Shown here: positions 8,563-17,543 of the stretch, one piece after another
How positions within the stretch are numbered: the stretch's first letter is position 1
Layout of the letters: each line of letters starts with the position of its first letter
Source of the DNA: Fibrobacter sp.
Lineage (GTDB): Bacteria > Fibrobacterota > Fibrobacteria > Fibrobacterales > Fibrobacteraceae
Assembly: GCA_017412605.1 (NCBI GenBank)
Contig: JAFPWY010000013.1
Coordinates: forward strand, 1-64,000
DNA: 64,000 nucleotides
Reading direction: 5' to 3'
Program-made: the position numbers and the translations under genes
The notes under the pieces: model-generated
Database searches by the model: none
Told to the model about the DNA's origin: nothing
What the model saw: only the letters and a program-made list of their open reading frames with translations

Positions 8563-9957
8563 ATGGATAAAAAGCTCATTAAATCGGGCGATCCTATTCC
8601 GCCGGAATTTTTCAACGCCTTGCAGGACCTGTCGTTTACAAAGGGTCCTGGCGAAGTTGGTGGTTTGCCGAATCCTCCGGGAAAAATGGAGTTTTTCGAG
8701 GCAACCGGCGGCGGCTCTGTGGACGTTTCCTCCGCTAATGGTGTGGGCGCCGTGATTCTTAATGTGGGTAGCCAAATTTCTACGGATAAAGAAACCTTGA
8801 CCATTACGGGCTGCAACCCGGCGATGGGAAGATGCCCTGGTGTCATATTTGTCATCCCACGAGGCGCAGCCTATGAGCTGGACGTAGTCTTGCCATGCAC
8901 GGCGGCTTCGACGGAAACGATTACACTGCATGCAGGCTGTGTGGGAATTTTCACATTCCAGTATTATCAGGGCAACACGAACTGGAAATGTTGTGAAATC
9001 AAGCCCCCGGAATATGACGTAAGAATGAAGTTTTTCGAGGCAGCCGGCGACGGCTCTGTAGATATATCCTCCGCTTGTGACGGGGCTGCAATGATCCTTC
9101 ATGCTGGGGACCAGGCTTCTACGGCTAAAGAAACCTTGACCATTACGGGCTGCAACCCGGCGATGGGAAGATGCCCTGGTTTCATAACCGTCGTCCCACG
9201 AGGCGCAGCTTATGAGCTGGACGTAGTCTTGCCATGCACGGCGGCTTCGACGGAAACGATTACATTGCATGCAGGCTGTGCGGGAATTTTTACGTTCCAG
9301 TACAACAATGGTAACGTGAGCTGGAAATGTTTCGAAACCAACCGCAGTGATTGCCCAGCATTTTTCAAGGAAATCAGTGTTGACGGCATAATTCACGTTT
9401 TAAACGGCAATGATACTTTCGATATCAAATGTGACATGAATTCTGCGAACGCCTGGATCCCGGAGCTAGTAGTTGGAGATTTAGACACATACATGATAGT
9501 CAGCGTGCCTAAATTGCACGTCTATAAACAGTCGACCTTTGAAAAGGATGTCACTATTAAGGCGGACGCTGTCATTGAAAAAACGCTCACAGTGAACAAG
9601 TCTATCGATGCCGGGGAGAATATACGGACCCCCTTCTTTGTCATTGGAAGGAATGTCCCAGGCGCATTGACATCGATAGGGGACCCCGAATCCGGCACCG
9701 CAACGTATCTTCAATGGCAATTGAAGTCGGCCTGGGAGATGAATGAAGTCAAAAAAATCTTCAATGACACCGGCGCCACCGTCGAACAGGCTGTTTTTGT
9801 ACCCGATAGTTTGCCTAGACTTGGACAACCGGCCATTACTAGCCGATTGAATACAATCTATATTCCGGCGAGAACGTACAGGGAGTTTACCTGTGTTGGT
9901 TCCCATACGCAAAACGGCGTTGAATATGCAGTATTAGCTCCATCAAGTGATCAGTAA
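8563..9957 (+). CDS. tail fibre protein with internal 113-residue duplication
   Basis: A 464-residue fibre-like protein, the last gene of the tail cluster. After a short start (SGDPIPPEFFNALQDLSF), residues 42-154 and 155-about 265 are tandem copies of one module (MKFFEA..G.GSVD.SSA ... TLTITGCNPAMGRCPG ... RGAAYELDVVLPCTAASTETITLHAGC.GIFTFQY..GN..WKC). The module is beta-rich with conserved Cys residues and may be a receptor-binding head. The remainder contains KDVTIKADAVIEKTLTVNKSIDAG, resembling beta-helical shaft repeats. GAGG lies upstream of ATG 8563 (AAGAGGTTTTAA). Binding role is inferred. Confidence 0.65.
   Translation: MDKKLIKSGDPIPPEFFNALQDLSFTKGPGEVGGLPNPPGKMEFFEATGGGSVDVSSANGVGAVILNVGSQISTDKETLTITGCNPAMGRCPGVIFVIPRGAAYELDVVLPCTAASTETITLHAGCVGIFTFQYYQGNTNWKCCEIKPPEYDVRMKFFEAAGDGSVDISSACDGAAMILHAGDQASTAKETLTITGCNPAMGRCPGFITVVPRGAAYELDVVLPCTAASTETITLHAGCAGIFTFQYNNGNVSWKCFETNRSDCPAFFKEISVDGIIHVLNGNDTFDIKCDMNSANAWIPELVVGDLDTYMIVSVPKLHVYKQSTFEKDVTIKADAVIEKTLTVNKSIDAGENIRTPFFVIGRNVPGALTSIGDPESGTATYLQWQLKSAWEMNEVKKIFNDTGATVEQAVFVPDSLPRLGQPAITSRLNTIYIPARTYREFTCVGSHTQNGVEYAVLAPSSDQ
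8686..9345 (+). repeat. 339-bp tandem duplication inside the fibre gene
   Basis: Unit 1 starts at 8686 and unit 2 at 9025, an exact 339-bp (113-codon) period. The central parts 8791-8945 and 9130-9284 are nearly base-identical, while the unit starts and ends have drifted. This points to a recent duplication or gene conversion in the middle of the module. Confidence 0.9.
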
Positions 9958-9964
9958 GATATGA

Positions 9965-9997
9965 AAAGAGGACCTGATAGGTCCTCTTTCTCTTTTT
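9965..9997 (+). terminator. rho-independent terminator of the tail operon
   Basis: A perfect 10-bp stem (AAAGAGGACC / GGTCCTCTTT) with a TGATA loop is followed by CTCTTTTT. It starts 8 nt after the last fibre gene and ends phage late transcription just before the host junction. Confidence 0.9.
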
Positions 9998-12806
9998 GTC
10001 TCACGCAAGGCGACAAATTGTCCCATTTAAAGCGCGCCGTTATACCGGTGTCGATAACGGTGCCGAGCTCGAAAACATCTATGTGAAATACGAAATCCAT
10101 GGTGCGGACTATGTGGGCGGCGTTGCCGGTAAAAAGACAAGCGGCTCTATTGTGAGGAGTGCGTCGAGGTATATCGTTGACGGCGACGAATACGTTGGTG
10201 GCCTGTTCGGTAACCTGGACCAGGCGACTATGGAAGATTGTTTTTCGATTAGCCGTGTGACAGGCTCAAAGTATGTGGGCGGTTTGGTCGGTGCGTCCAA
10301 GAGTGCGGCTGTGAAGAATTCCTTTGCCGCCGGTGCTGTTGATGGGACTTCTAAGTGGGGCGGCATTGTTGGCGACGATGCAAAATCCACGTACACATCG
10401 GTGTATTACGACAGCATCCCTTGGCTTGTGAACGTTACGGCTGCTGGCGAACTTCTCAATTCGCGGCAGATGGTCAAGAAAGAAACCTACAAGAACTGGG
10501 ATTTCGAAAAGACCTGGAGAATTGCTCAGGATACAACGTATCCTTACTTTGCCTGGCTTCGCAGTAATAGCTATCTAGCGAAAACAATGGATGAGAGAAT
10601 CCGTCCCAACCTGGATTATGATACGACGATGATGCAGATGGCGGGATCTGGCACCAAGGAAGACCCGTTCCTTGTCAAGACGTATAGCGACCTTAAATCT
10701 ATCGGGTTCGGCAAGTACAAGTTGTCGGCTGTGTACCAGCTGGCTAACGATATCGATGCCTCGGCGTCTGCGACGGAAGTTATTGAGGGAAATGCCGCTA
10801 AGGGATTCAAGCCTATTGGGGAAATAGAGTATTTTGGACGCTTGTTCGGGGATTACGGCGGGCAAGATACGGAACCGTTCTCCGGGAAATTCTACGGTAA
10901 CGGGTTTAGCATTGACAATCTCACCGTGATGTACGATAGATATAATCCGCTAGGATTCATTGATACGCTGGCGCCATCTGGCGTGATTGAAAATCTCACG
11001 TTCAAGAATTATACCGTCGCGAACATGTCTGGGGGAGGCGTAGTTGGGACGAACTACGGTGTTATCAAGAACGTCCATGTGGAGGCGACCTTTGATTCTA
11101 CATACAGTAGCGCTGGAATTGCCTTCTACAATGGGGGCTCTATCGAAAGCTGTTCGTTCAAGGGCGTGCTCAACGGCGAAAGTTCTTTTGCCGGTATGGC
11201 CGTTGTCAACGACGGCAAAATAACCAAAGCGAAGGTGGATGTTAGCGGAACCATGAGCAGCTTTGCGGGTGTTTCGCTGATTAATGGCGGACATATCGAC
11301 AAGGCCACCGTGACTGCGAATGTGGAGGCTGAATGGGGCTCCATGGGTGGCATTGTTGGGCTGAACAGAAGTTCTGGGCGTGTCAGCGGAAGTTCTGCTG
11401 AGGTGGATATTCACTGTGCAAATCGCAGGAGTGGCAGCGTCTCGTATTACAAGGGTTTGTATCAGGAAGAGACTCTAGAGTTCGATGGTATAGGCGGAGT
11501 CGTTGCGATTGATAGCGGAAAGGTCTCGGGTTCTACTGCAACAGGTTCTATTGACGCTCCGGGTTCTATTAATGTTGGGGGTTTGATAGGTGCCGCATAT
11601 GGCAAGGATATAGACGGGGCCCATGCGTCTGTGAATTTGACGGCTAGCCTTTACGTGGGTGGATTGATTGGGTACAATGGTGTCAATGTATCTAACAGCT
11701 ACGCTACGGGTGAAGTCAAGTCTATGGCTGGCTACTCTGGAGGTTTTGTCGGCAGGAACGAGGGCGTAATCGAAAGTTCGTTTGCGACGGGAAATGCGGA
11801 CGGGGCTGCCGGTTTTGCAGGAATCAACTACGGAACGATCAAGCAATCCTATTCTACGGGCGATGTCTATGGAAAGGCGAGCTTTGTCGAGATCAACCAG
11901 CTCGTGATCGAGGACTGCTATTCGGTGGGTGACGTGTATTTCCAAGGCAGGGTCGCGGAAAATGCGGGCTTTATTTCGACTAATGGCAACTCGACCGCAG
12001 TCAGGGGCTATGCCACGGGCGCTGTTATACATGAAGATGTGCGCTATTGCGTTGGATTGCCGAAAATCTCGCAACCTTCGGATGAGTTCTATTACCTTGC
12101 TGAGAACTGCATTGACACCATGGCATGGGAAGGGGGCCTTTCGCATGACAAAATGCTTCTGAAGAAATCATACTCCAGCTTTGATTTCAAGTCGGTGTGG
12201 GATATCGATAATGGCGCGACTTATCCGGTGCTCCGCAACATGCCGAACGTGCCATTTGTGGAGGAGAAGATTCTGGCTTACGAAAATGGCAAGTCGCTTG
12301 TGAAGAACGTGCGTAAGGAATTGATTAAAGCGTCCTACGTGTCGGATTCGAGTGCGACAAAGGTCTTGTGGCTCGATTCTACGAGTGCTTCGCTGCTTGA
12401 TTCTTTGGAAAAAGTAAAAAATGTATCTGGAAAGTATGAAGTTTCTTACCGAGTGGGTATGATATATATGTCAGATACTATTTGGAGTGGAATTGCCAAG
12501 GCAGAAATATGGATTGACACGAAAACGGATGTTCGCAAGCCGGTCCCGGTGTATGCCGGTTCCTTCGGTGCGGCGTTCCGTGGCGGCAATGTGGCTCTCC
12601 GTTTTGAACTCCATTCCGATGCGGCTGTGAAGTTCTTGCTGCTCGATATGCAGGGGCGTGTCTTGAAATCGATCGATCTTGGACGTCGCGCTGCAGGGGC
12701 CTATTTCGAGACACTTGCTGCCGATGGCGTGGCCCGTGGCCGCTATGTTGGCGTGCTACAGGTTGGTGGCGGGGTTGCCGAAAGAACCTTAATGTTCCAA
12801 AAGTAG
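9996..12806 (+). CDS. GLUG-repeat surface protein, 5' end lost at prophage junction
   Basis: The open frame (up to 936 residues from TTG 9996) encodes a host surface protein with many GLUG motifs (for example DYVGGVAGKKTSG, KYVGGLVGASKSA, YSGGFVGRNEGV). It ends in a Fibrobacter/T9SS-like sorting domain (KFLLLDMQGRVLKSIDLGRRAAGAYF... RGRYVGVLQVGGGVAERTLMFQK). There is no signal peptide, no Shine-Dalgarno and no plausible start: recognisable GLUG sequence begins abruptly near codon 16, a few dozen bases after a phage terminator. I read this as the 3' fragment of a gene cut by the Mu-like insertion, so it is probably not functional, although the frame itself is intact. Confidence 0.75.
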   Translation: MSHARRQIVPFKARRYTGVDNGAELENIYVKYEIHGADYVGGVAGKKTSGSIVRSASRYIVDGDEYVGGLFGNLDQATMEDCFSISRVTGSKYVGGLVGASKSAAVKNSFAAGAVDGTSKWGGIVGDDAKSTYTSVYYDSIPWLVNVTAAGELLNSRQMVKKETYKNWDFEKTWRIAQDTTYPYFAWLRSNSYLAKTMDERIRPNLDYDTTMMQMAGSGTKEDPFLVKTYSDLKSIGFGKYKLSAVYQLANDIDASASATEVIEGNAAKGFKPIGEIEYFGRLFGDYGGQDTEPFSGKFYGNGFSIDNLTVMYDRYNPLGFIDTLAPSGVIENLTFKNYTVANMSGGGVVGTNYGVIKNVHVEATFDSTYSSAGIAFYNGGSIESCSFKGVLNGESSFAGMAVVNDGKITKAKVDVSGTMSSFAGVSLINGGHIDKATVTANVEAEWGSMGGIVGLNRSSGRVSGSSAEVDIHCANRRSGSVSYYKGLYQEETLEFDGIGGVVAIDSGKVSGSTATGSIDAPGSINVGGLIGAAYGKDIDGAHASVNLTASLYVGGLIGYNGVNVSNSYATGEVKSMAGYSGGFVGRNEGVIESSFATGNADGAAGFAGINYGTIKQSYSTGDVYGKASFVEINQLVIEDCYSVGDVYFQGRVAENAGFISTNGNSTAVRGYATGAVIHEDVRYCVGLPKISQPSDEFYYLAENCIDTMAWEGGLSHDKMLLKKSYSSFDFKSVWDIDNGATYPVLRNMPNVPFVEEKILAYENGKSLVKNVRKELIKASYVSDSSATKVLWLDSTSASLLDSLEKVKNVSGKYEVSYRVGMIYMSDTIWSGIAKAEIWIDTKTDVRKPVPVYAGSFGAAFRGGNVALRFELHSDAAVKFLLLDMQGRVLKSIDLGRRAAGAYFETLAADGVARGRYVGVLQVGGGVAERTLMFQK

Positions 12807-12858
12807 GGTGGAAAAAAAGTCGCTGAACCGGGAGAGGTTTGTTTACGGCAAAAAAGGA

Positions 12859-12874
12859 TGTGATTTTTATCACA
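12859..12874. promoter_or_regulatory. CRP/FNR-type palindrome 1 (perfect)
   Basis: TGTGATTTTTATCACA is a perfect match to TGTGA-N6-TCACA, the CRP-family consensus, 202 nt upstream of the 13076 gene. Because CCCTTTTT follows, a weak terminator for the upstream GLUG fragment is an alternative reading. Confidence 0.55.
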
Positions 12875-12959
12875 CCCTTTTTATTACATAAAACTTGCAT
12901 TGGCAAGCCCCAAAAGACGAAAAATTTTGTAAAAAGAAGTTTACGCCATGTAATTTTTG

Positions 12960-12975
12960 TGTGTTTTTCGTCACA
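12960..12975. promoter_or_regulatory. CRP/FNR-type palindrome 2
   Basis: TGTGTTTTTCGTCACA has one mismatch to TGTGA-N6-TCACA. Its centre is 101 bp from the first site and 34 bp from the third. Confidence 0.45.
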
Positions 12976-12993
12976 TTTTGGAAACTTTGTTTG

Positions 12994-13009
12994 TGTGAGA
13001 AAAATTACA
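12994..13009. promoter_or_regulatory. CRP/FNR-type palindrome 3
   Basis: TGTGAGAAAAATTACA has one mismatch to TGTGA-N6-TCACA and lies 67 nt before the start at 13076. Confidence 0.45.
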
Positions 13010-13075
13010 CCCTTGTAGAGCCGTGACAAAAAAATTACATTTCCCACACCAAACTCCCATTAAAAAGGGCTCATT

Positions 13076-16000
13076 ATGAAAAAAATATTTACAGCAATGA
13101 TAGGCTTCGGTCTCGCCATGGCAGCGAACTCCTTCGCTATTTCCCTGGCAGATACGACTATACTTGGCAAGGACTATGCCAAGGTAACGCAATGCTCGGA
13201 CTTCAATACAGTCCGTGATTGGACGAAGAATGGCAAGATTGCCAATGTCATCGTGATGAATGACATTGACTGCGGTAACGCAGAATTCAAGCCTATTGGT
13301 CAGTCTGAATCGAAGGCCTTCGAAGGTACCTTTGATGGCAATGGAAAGACGATTTCCGGGCTGAAGATTGTACATAATGCTCAATATGGTGGTTGCTCTT
13401 GGAATGGTTGTCCTAATGAGGACTCTTATGCGGGCCTCTTTGGCGTGATTGGCAAAAAGGGTGTTGTCAAGAATATCACCATTAATAATTCCTCTGTGAC
13501 CGCCAAGTCGCAGTATGCCGGTGCCGTTGTTGGCTTGAACTACGGTGTCGTTGAAGGCGCCAAGACGACAGCATCTGTGAAGGTGACTTCTTCAAAGGAC
13601 CCTGAAAGTGTTGGTGGTGTCGGTGGCATTGCCGGTCGTAACGGTGGTTACGGCACGATGATTGGTTGCGAAAACCGCGCTACAGTATCGGCTGTGAACA
13701 TGGCTGGCGGTATTGCCGGTGCGAACACGGGCGCAATCAGTAATAGCATCAACCATGCCGCAGTTTCTGGCAAAATTGCTGGCGGTATTGTTGGTGGTTC
13801 TCATTATAGAACGGCTGATAGTGATATCACGCATGTTCCTGGCCGTATCGCTGTTTGCCAGAACCTTGGTTCTGTGAATGGCTCTACGTATGCAGGTGGC
13901 ATTGTGGGCGAAAATAAGGATGGCTCTATCAACAACTGCCGTAACGATGGCTCTGTTAAGGGTGGTATTGTTGGTGGTGTTGTCGGTTATACCCTTTTCG
14001 ATAATGATGGCCGTTACAGCTCTGGTAACTACACTGCCGTAGTCCTGAACTCCTTCAGCACGACGAACTCCGTTACCGGTACTACTGTGGGTGGCGTTGT
14101 CGGTAAAGTTGAAAACAAGAATAACAAAAATGCAAATTATTCTACGGTTGAGAACTGCTACTATGATTCTCAGGTTTTGTCGAGTGTCTCGAAGGCGGTT
14201 GGTTCGGATGACAAAAAATCCACGATTGAGACTGTCAAGGGCGAGACGACTGCCAACATGAACACCAATGACGATTTTGTTCGAGTTCTGAACACTCAGA
14301 ACGGCAAGATTGATTACACTTTTGTTTGGCTCTTCGAATCTGGCAATTATCCGGTGCTTGACTTCACTGGTTGCCAGGGCAACTACAAGATTACGTTCGT
14401 GGTTAATGGTAAGGTTACTCTCGAAGCAACGACCGTCAAGGGCAAGATTGCCGAAGCTACCGTGACCGATCCGAAGGTCTCCGGTGCTACCTTCAAGGGT
14501 TGGAAGGACGATCATGGTAACGTCCTCACTTCCAAGCAGGCTCAGGACAAGTTCTACTCTCGTAGCGTGACTTACAATGCCGTGCTGAACGAACTGGTTG
14601 AAATCACCTTCGTTACCGACTACGGTGTAGAATTGGCCAAGAAGTTCTTCGAAAAGGACTCCATGGTGTTCTACTACGACGAAGAAAACGACTCTGAAAT
14701 TCCGGCTGACCTCGAAACGGATTCCGCATCCTTCAAGTTCACGGGTTGGGACAGGCCGTTCGCTGCCGCTACCGAAAAGACGACTTACACGGCTCAGTTT
14801 GAAAAGATTGCCAAGACCTTCACGGTCAAGTTCTTTGTCCAGAGCGTTCCCTTCGGTGAAACGCAGACTGTTGCTTATGGCCAGAATGCTGAAGATCCGG
14901 GTGTTCCGTTTGTCGAAGGCTTCCGCTTTGACGGTTGGGATAAGGAATTCACGAATGTGAAGGATAATCTGGAAATTGACGCCAAGCTGACTGCAATGAC
15001 TCAGATCTGCTTCGTTTCGATTGACACCACTAAGTGTGACACTGTCCCTGTGGATACGACAATTATTATCAAGGAAGATCCGACTTCCAACGACTCGCTC
15101 ACTTGCGATGCCTGGTTGAATGGCGAAGTTGAACTCCATGTCGGTGACGAACTGACGGTTGCTCAGCTGACGACTCTCGAAGCCAAGTGCTCCGTGAACA
15201 TGTTCGACGTAATCTTCTACGTCCAGCAGAAGACCTACAACGAACAGAAGGTTGCTTATGGCCAGAATGCTGAAGCTCCGGCTGATCCGGTTGTCGAAGG
15301 CTACCGCTTTGATAGCTGGGACAAGGAATTCACGAACGTGAAGGCCAATTTGGAAATTAACGCCAAGCTGGTCAAGACCTATGACTTCTGCTACTACAAC
15401 CTTGAAGATGACCAGTGCAAAACTGTTGACGAAGGTACCGAAGTTGAAGTTCCGGAAGTTCCGTCCAGCGACTCGCTCACTTGCGATGCCTGGTTGAACG
15501 GCGAAGAAGTTGTTACCGGTTCTACGATTGTTGTTGAAGGCGACATTACGCTCGCTCCGCGTTGCGAAGTCCGCACGTTCGACGTGAAGTTCCTCGTCAG
15601 GGATTCTGTCATGAACGCTCAGGTCGTTGCCTACGCCGCTGCCGCTGAAACTCCGGCTGCCCCGGTTGCTGGTGATGTGGTCGCCTTCGAAGATGGCTTG
15701 TTCATCTTCAACAGCTGGATTGAAGACTACTCCAGAGTGACTGACGCCCTCGATGTGAATGCCGACATTTCTCCGGCTGTGGAAATCTGCTACACTGCCC
15801 TCGGTGACACGACTTGCGACACCACGAAGGTGGGTGATGAAATCAAGGTTGATACGCTCCCGGAAACTGTTGATACGGTTTGCGTTGATTGGCTCGTGGC
15901 TGACACGGTCTTCGTTGGTGAAACCCTCGTTGTTGGAACCGAAAAGGTTGTGTTCGTGGCCGATTGCCATGCTAAGGAACTGAACGTGAAGTTCCTCGTC

Positions 16001-17410
16001 AGGGATTCTGTCGTGGACAACCAGGTTGTTGCCTACAACGCCGCCGCTCAAGCTCCGGCTGCCCCGGTCGCTGGTGATGTGGTTGTCTTCGAAGATGGCT
16101 TGTTCATCTTCAACAACTGGATTGAAGACTTCTCCAACGTGACTGACAACCTCGACGTGAATGCCGACATTTCTCCGGCTGTGGAAATCTGCTACACTGC
16201 CCTCGGTGACACGACTTGCGACACCACGAAGGTGGGTGAAGAAATTAAGGTTGATACGCTCCCGGAATCCGCAGATACGGTCTGCGTTGATTGGCTCGTG
16301 GCTGACACGGTCTTCGTTGGTGAAACCATCGTTGTCGGAACCGAGAAGGTTGTGTTCGTGGCCGATTGCCGTGCTAAGGAATTCGATGTCAAGTTCGTCG
16401 CGTTCGACACCGTCCTCGTGGACAGCCAGCGCGTCGCTTACGGCACTGCCGCTGTCGCTCCGGATAGCCTCGTGCCGGTGTTCGAAGGCTACCGCTTCAG
16501 CGATTGGGATGCCGACTTCACCTATGTTGAATCCAGCATGGTTGTCAACGCCGTGTTCGATACCCTCGTGAAGGTGAACATCTCTGTCGACGTTGCTATC
16601 GGCAAGATCGATACTTCCTTCTACGTTCTCAAGGACACGACCTTCACTGGCCTCAAGTCCATGATTGATAGCCTCAGCGGTGAGTTCTTCGTCTGCGAAG
16701 ATATCACTGTCAACGGCGAAGCCCTTACGGATACAATCGTTGCTTCCGAAGATCTCGCTGTGACCGCTACCTGCGTTCTCATGACCCACACCATTACCTA
16801 CTATGTCGACGATAAGCTGATCCGTACGGAAGTCGTTGGTCATGGCAACAATGCCAAGGCTACCGAAGGCCCCGAAGTTGCCGGCAAGCGCTTCGTCAAG
16901 TGGGACAAGGACCTCCACAACGTTGTGGCCGACATCAAGACCAACGGTATCTACAAGGATATCGAAGTCGACACCATCAAGGTTGTTGCTAACGGCAAGA
17001 CGATCGATTCCATCATCGTCGCCAAGGGTGACTCTGTAGAATACAAGCTCCCGAAGATCAAGGACACCAAGGATAGCACGTTCAAGGGCTGGAAGGTCGG
17101 CGGCGAAGTTCTCGACGCTGGCGAAAAGATCATCGTCAAGTTCGGCGACAAGAAGATTATTGCTGACTTCGATTCCAAGACTGCTCTCCGCGCTACTCGC
17201 TCTATCGCAGCCTTCTCCATCCACAGCGAAAATGGTCAGCTCCAGGTGATTGGCGCCCGCATCGGCGACGAACTCACCGTGCTCGATCTCCAGGGTCGCG
17301 TGATCGTGAAGAAGCCTGTGCAGAACTCTGTCGAACTGGTCAGCGTTGCCAACCGCGGCAGCTTCCTGGTTCGCGTGGGTGCTCAGACCAAGCGCGTCAC
17401 CGTCCGCTAA
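13076..17410 (+). CDS. secreted GLUG and InlB-type repeat protein
   Basis: A 1444-residue secreted surface protein. A signal peptide (MKKIFTAMIGFGLAMAANSFA) is followed by a GLUG region to about residue 440 (FEGTFDGNGKTISGLKI, GGIAGRNGG, GGIVGENKDG). Then come InlB/Listeria-Bacteroides type beta-grasp repeats to about 1360 (FKGWKDDHGN, YRFDSWDKEFTNVKANLEI, KRFVKWDKDLHNV). The end is a sorting domain (ENGQLQVIGARIGDELTVLDLQGRVIVKK...GSFLVRVG). Two 134-residue repeats (from 15584 and 15986) are almost identical. The start has AGGG 6 nt upstream. It is a probable adhesin exported by the type IX route; neither ligand nor route is shown directly. Confidence 0.85.
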   Translation: MKKIFTAMIGFGLAMAANSFAISLADTTILGKDYAKVTQCSDFNTVRDWTKNGKIANVIVMNDIDCGNAEFKPIGQSESKAFEGTFDGNGKTISGLKIVHNAQYGGCSWNGCPNEDSYAGLFGVIGKKGVVKNITINNSSVTAKSQYAGAVVGLNYGVVEGAKTTASVKVTSSKDPESVGGVGGIAGRNGGYGTMIGCENRATVSAVNMAGGIAGANTGAISNSINHAAVSGKIAGGIVGGSHYRTADSDITHVPGRIAVCQNLGSVNGSTYAGGIVGENKDGSINNCRNDGSVKGGIVGGVVGYTLFDNDGRYSSGNYTAVVLNSFSTTNSVTGTTVGGVVGKVENKNNKNANYSTVENCYYDSQVLSSVSKAVGSDDKKSTIETVKGETTANMNTNDDFVRVLNTQNGKIDYTFVWLFESGNYPVLDFTGCQGNYKITFVVNGKVTLEATTVKGKIAEATVTDPKVSGATFKGWKDDHGNVLTSKQAQDKFYSRSVTYNAVLNELVEITFVTDYGVELAKKFFEKDSMVFYYDEENDSEIPADLETDSASFKFTGWDRPFAAATEKTTYTAQFEKIAKTFTVKFFVQSVPFGETQTVAYGQNAEDPGVPFVEGFRFDGWDKEFTNVKDNLEIDAKLTAMTQICFVSIDTTKCDTVPVDTTIIIKEDPTSNDSLTCDAWLNGEVELHVGDELTVAQLTTLEAKCSVNMFDVIFYVQQKTYNEQKVAYGQNAEAPADPVVEGYRFDSWDKEFTNVKANLEINAKLVKTYDFCYYNLEDDQCKTVDEGTEVEVPEVPSSDSLTCDAWLNGEEVVTGSTIVVEGDITLAPRCEVRTFDVKFLVRDSVMNAQVVAYAAAAETPAAPVAGDVVAFEDGLFIFNSWIEDYSRVTDALDVNADISPAVEICYTALGDTTCDTTKVGDEIKVDTLPETVDTVCVDWLVADTVFVGETLVVGTEKVVFVADCHAKELNVKFLVRDSVVDNQVVAYNAAAQAPAAPVAGDVVVFEDGLFIFNNWIEDFSNVTDNLDVNADISPAVEICYTALGDTTCDTTKVGEEIKVDTLPESADTVCVDWLVADTVFVGETIVVGTEKVVFVADCRAKEFDVKFVAFDTVLVDSQRVAYGTAAVAPDSLVPVFEGYRFSDWDADFTYVESSMVVNAVFDTLVKVNISVDVAIGKIDTSFYVLKDTTFTGLKSMIDSLSGEFFVCEDITVNGEALTDTIVASEDLAVTATCVLMTHTITYYVDDKLIRTEVVGHGNNAKATEGPEVAGKRFVKWDKDLHNVVADIKTNGIYKDIEVDTIKVVANGKTIDSIIVAKGDSVEYKLPKIKDTKDSTFKGWKVGGEVLDAGEKIIVKFGDKKIIADFDSKTALRATRSIAAFSIHSENGQLQVIGARIGDELTVLDLQGRVIVKKPVQNSVELVSVANRGSFLVRVGAQTKRVTVR
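15584..16387 (+). repeat. 402-bp tandem duplication in the GLUG/InlB gene
   Basis: Two adjacent 402-bp units (15584-15985 and 15986-16387) begin with GTGAAGTTCCTCGTCAGG and encode the same 134-residue block (FLVRDSV..., ISPAVEICYTALGDTTCDTT, VCVDWLVADTVFVGET) with few changes. A third, more divergent unit follows from 16388. Confidence 0.9.
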
Positions 17411-17431
17411 TCGGATAGGACTGAGAAATTG

Positions 17432-17459
17432 AGAAGGCGGCCTCCGGGCCGCCTTCTTT
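17432..17459 (+). terminator. terminator of the GLUG/InlB gene
   Basis: A stem of GAAGGCGGCC and GGCCGCCTTC with a TCCG tetraloop, followed by TTTG, starts 22 nt after the stop codon at 17410. Confidence 0.85.
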
Positions 17460-17505
17460 GTGTATAGAGCTTGCGGGCGGTGGCCCGCATAGGGCGAGGG
17501 GAAAC

Positions 17506-17540
17506 AAAAAGAGGCGCTGCATATCGCAGTGCCTCTTTTT
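17506..17540 (-). terminator. bidirectional terminator, downstream of tRNA-His
   Basis: AAAAAGAGGC and GCCTCTTTTT form the stem base, extended by GCTGC/GCAGT (one mismatch) around ATATC. T-runs occur on both strands. On the minus strand it lies 3 nt after the tRNA-His 3' end. Confidence 0.85.
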
Positions 17541-17543
17541 AAG

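Larger units (their letters stand above)
1..10024. mobile_element. Mu-like prophage, right-hand part (tail module)
   Basis: Nine to eleven co-oriented, overlapping genes follow the Mu late order from the DNA-circularisation/tail protein through gp48 and the tail fibres. The left end lies outside the window. The last phage gene ends at 9957 and is followed by a strong terminator (9965-9997). From about 10045 the frame encodes a host GLUG-repeat protein that lacks its signal peptide. The right terminus is therefore between about 9998 and 10045. The complement strand from 10024 inward begins TGGGACAATTTGTCGC, starting with the TG dinucleotide usual for Mu-class ends and containing GACAA/TTGTC arms, so 10024 is a candidate end; the exact base is inferred. 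Confidence 0.75.

Noticed and set aside
9997-10017. TGTCTCACGCAAGGCGACAAA as a MuA-type transposase binding site
   Set aside because: It resembles the Mu end-site pattern (GT.TCACG...GCGA.AAA) but points away from the prophage interior, opposite to the inward orientation I expect at Mu ends, and the match is partial. It was kept only as a hint for the junction.
10100-12000. Periodic GLUG coding repeats as a possible CRISPR or minisatellite
   Set aside because: Units are diverged protein repeats of unequal length with no conserved DNA direct repeat and spacers. No CRISPR array was seen anywhere in the window.
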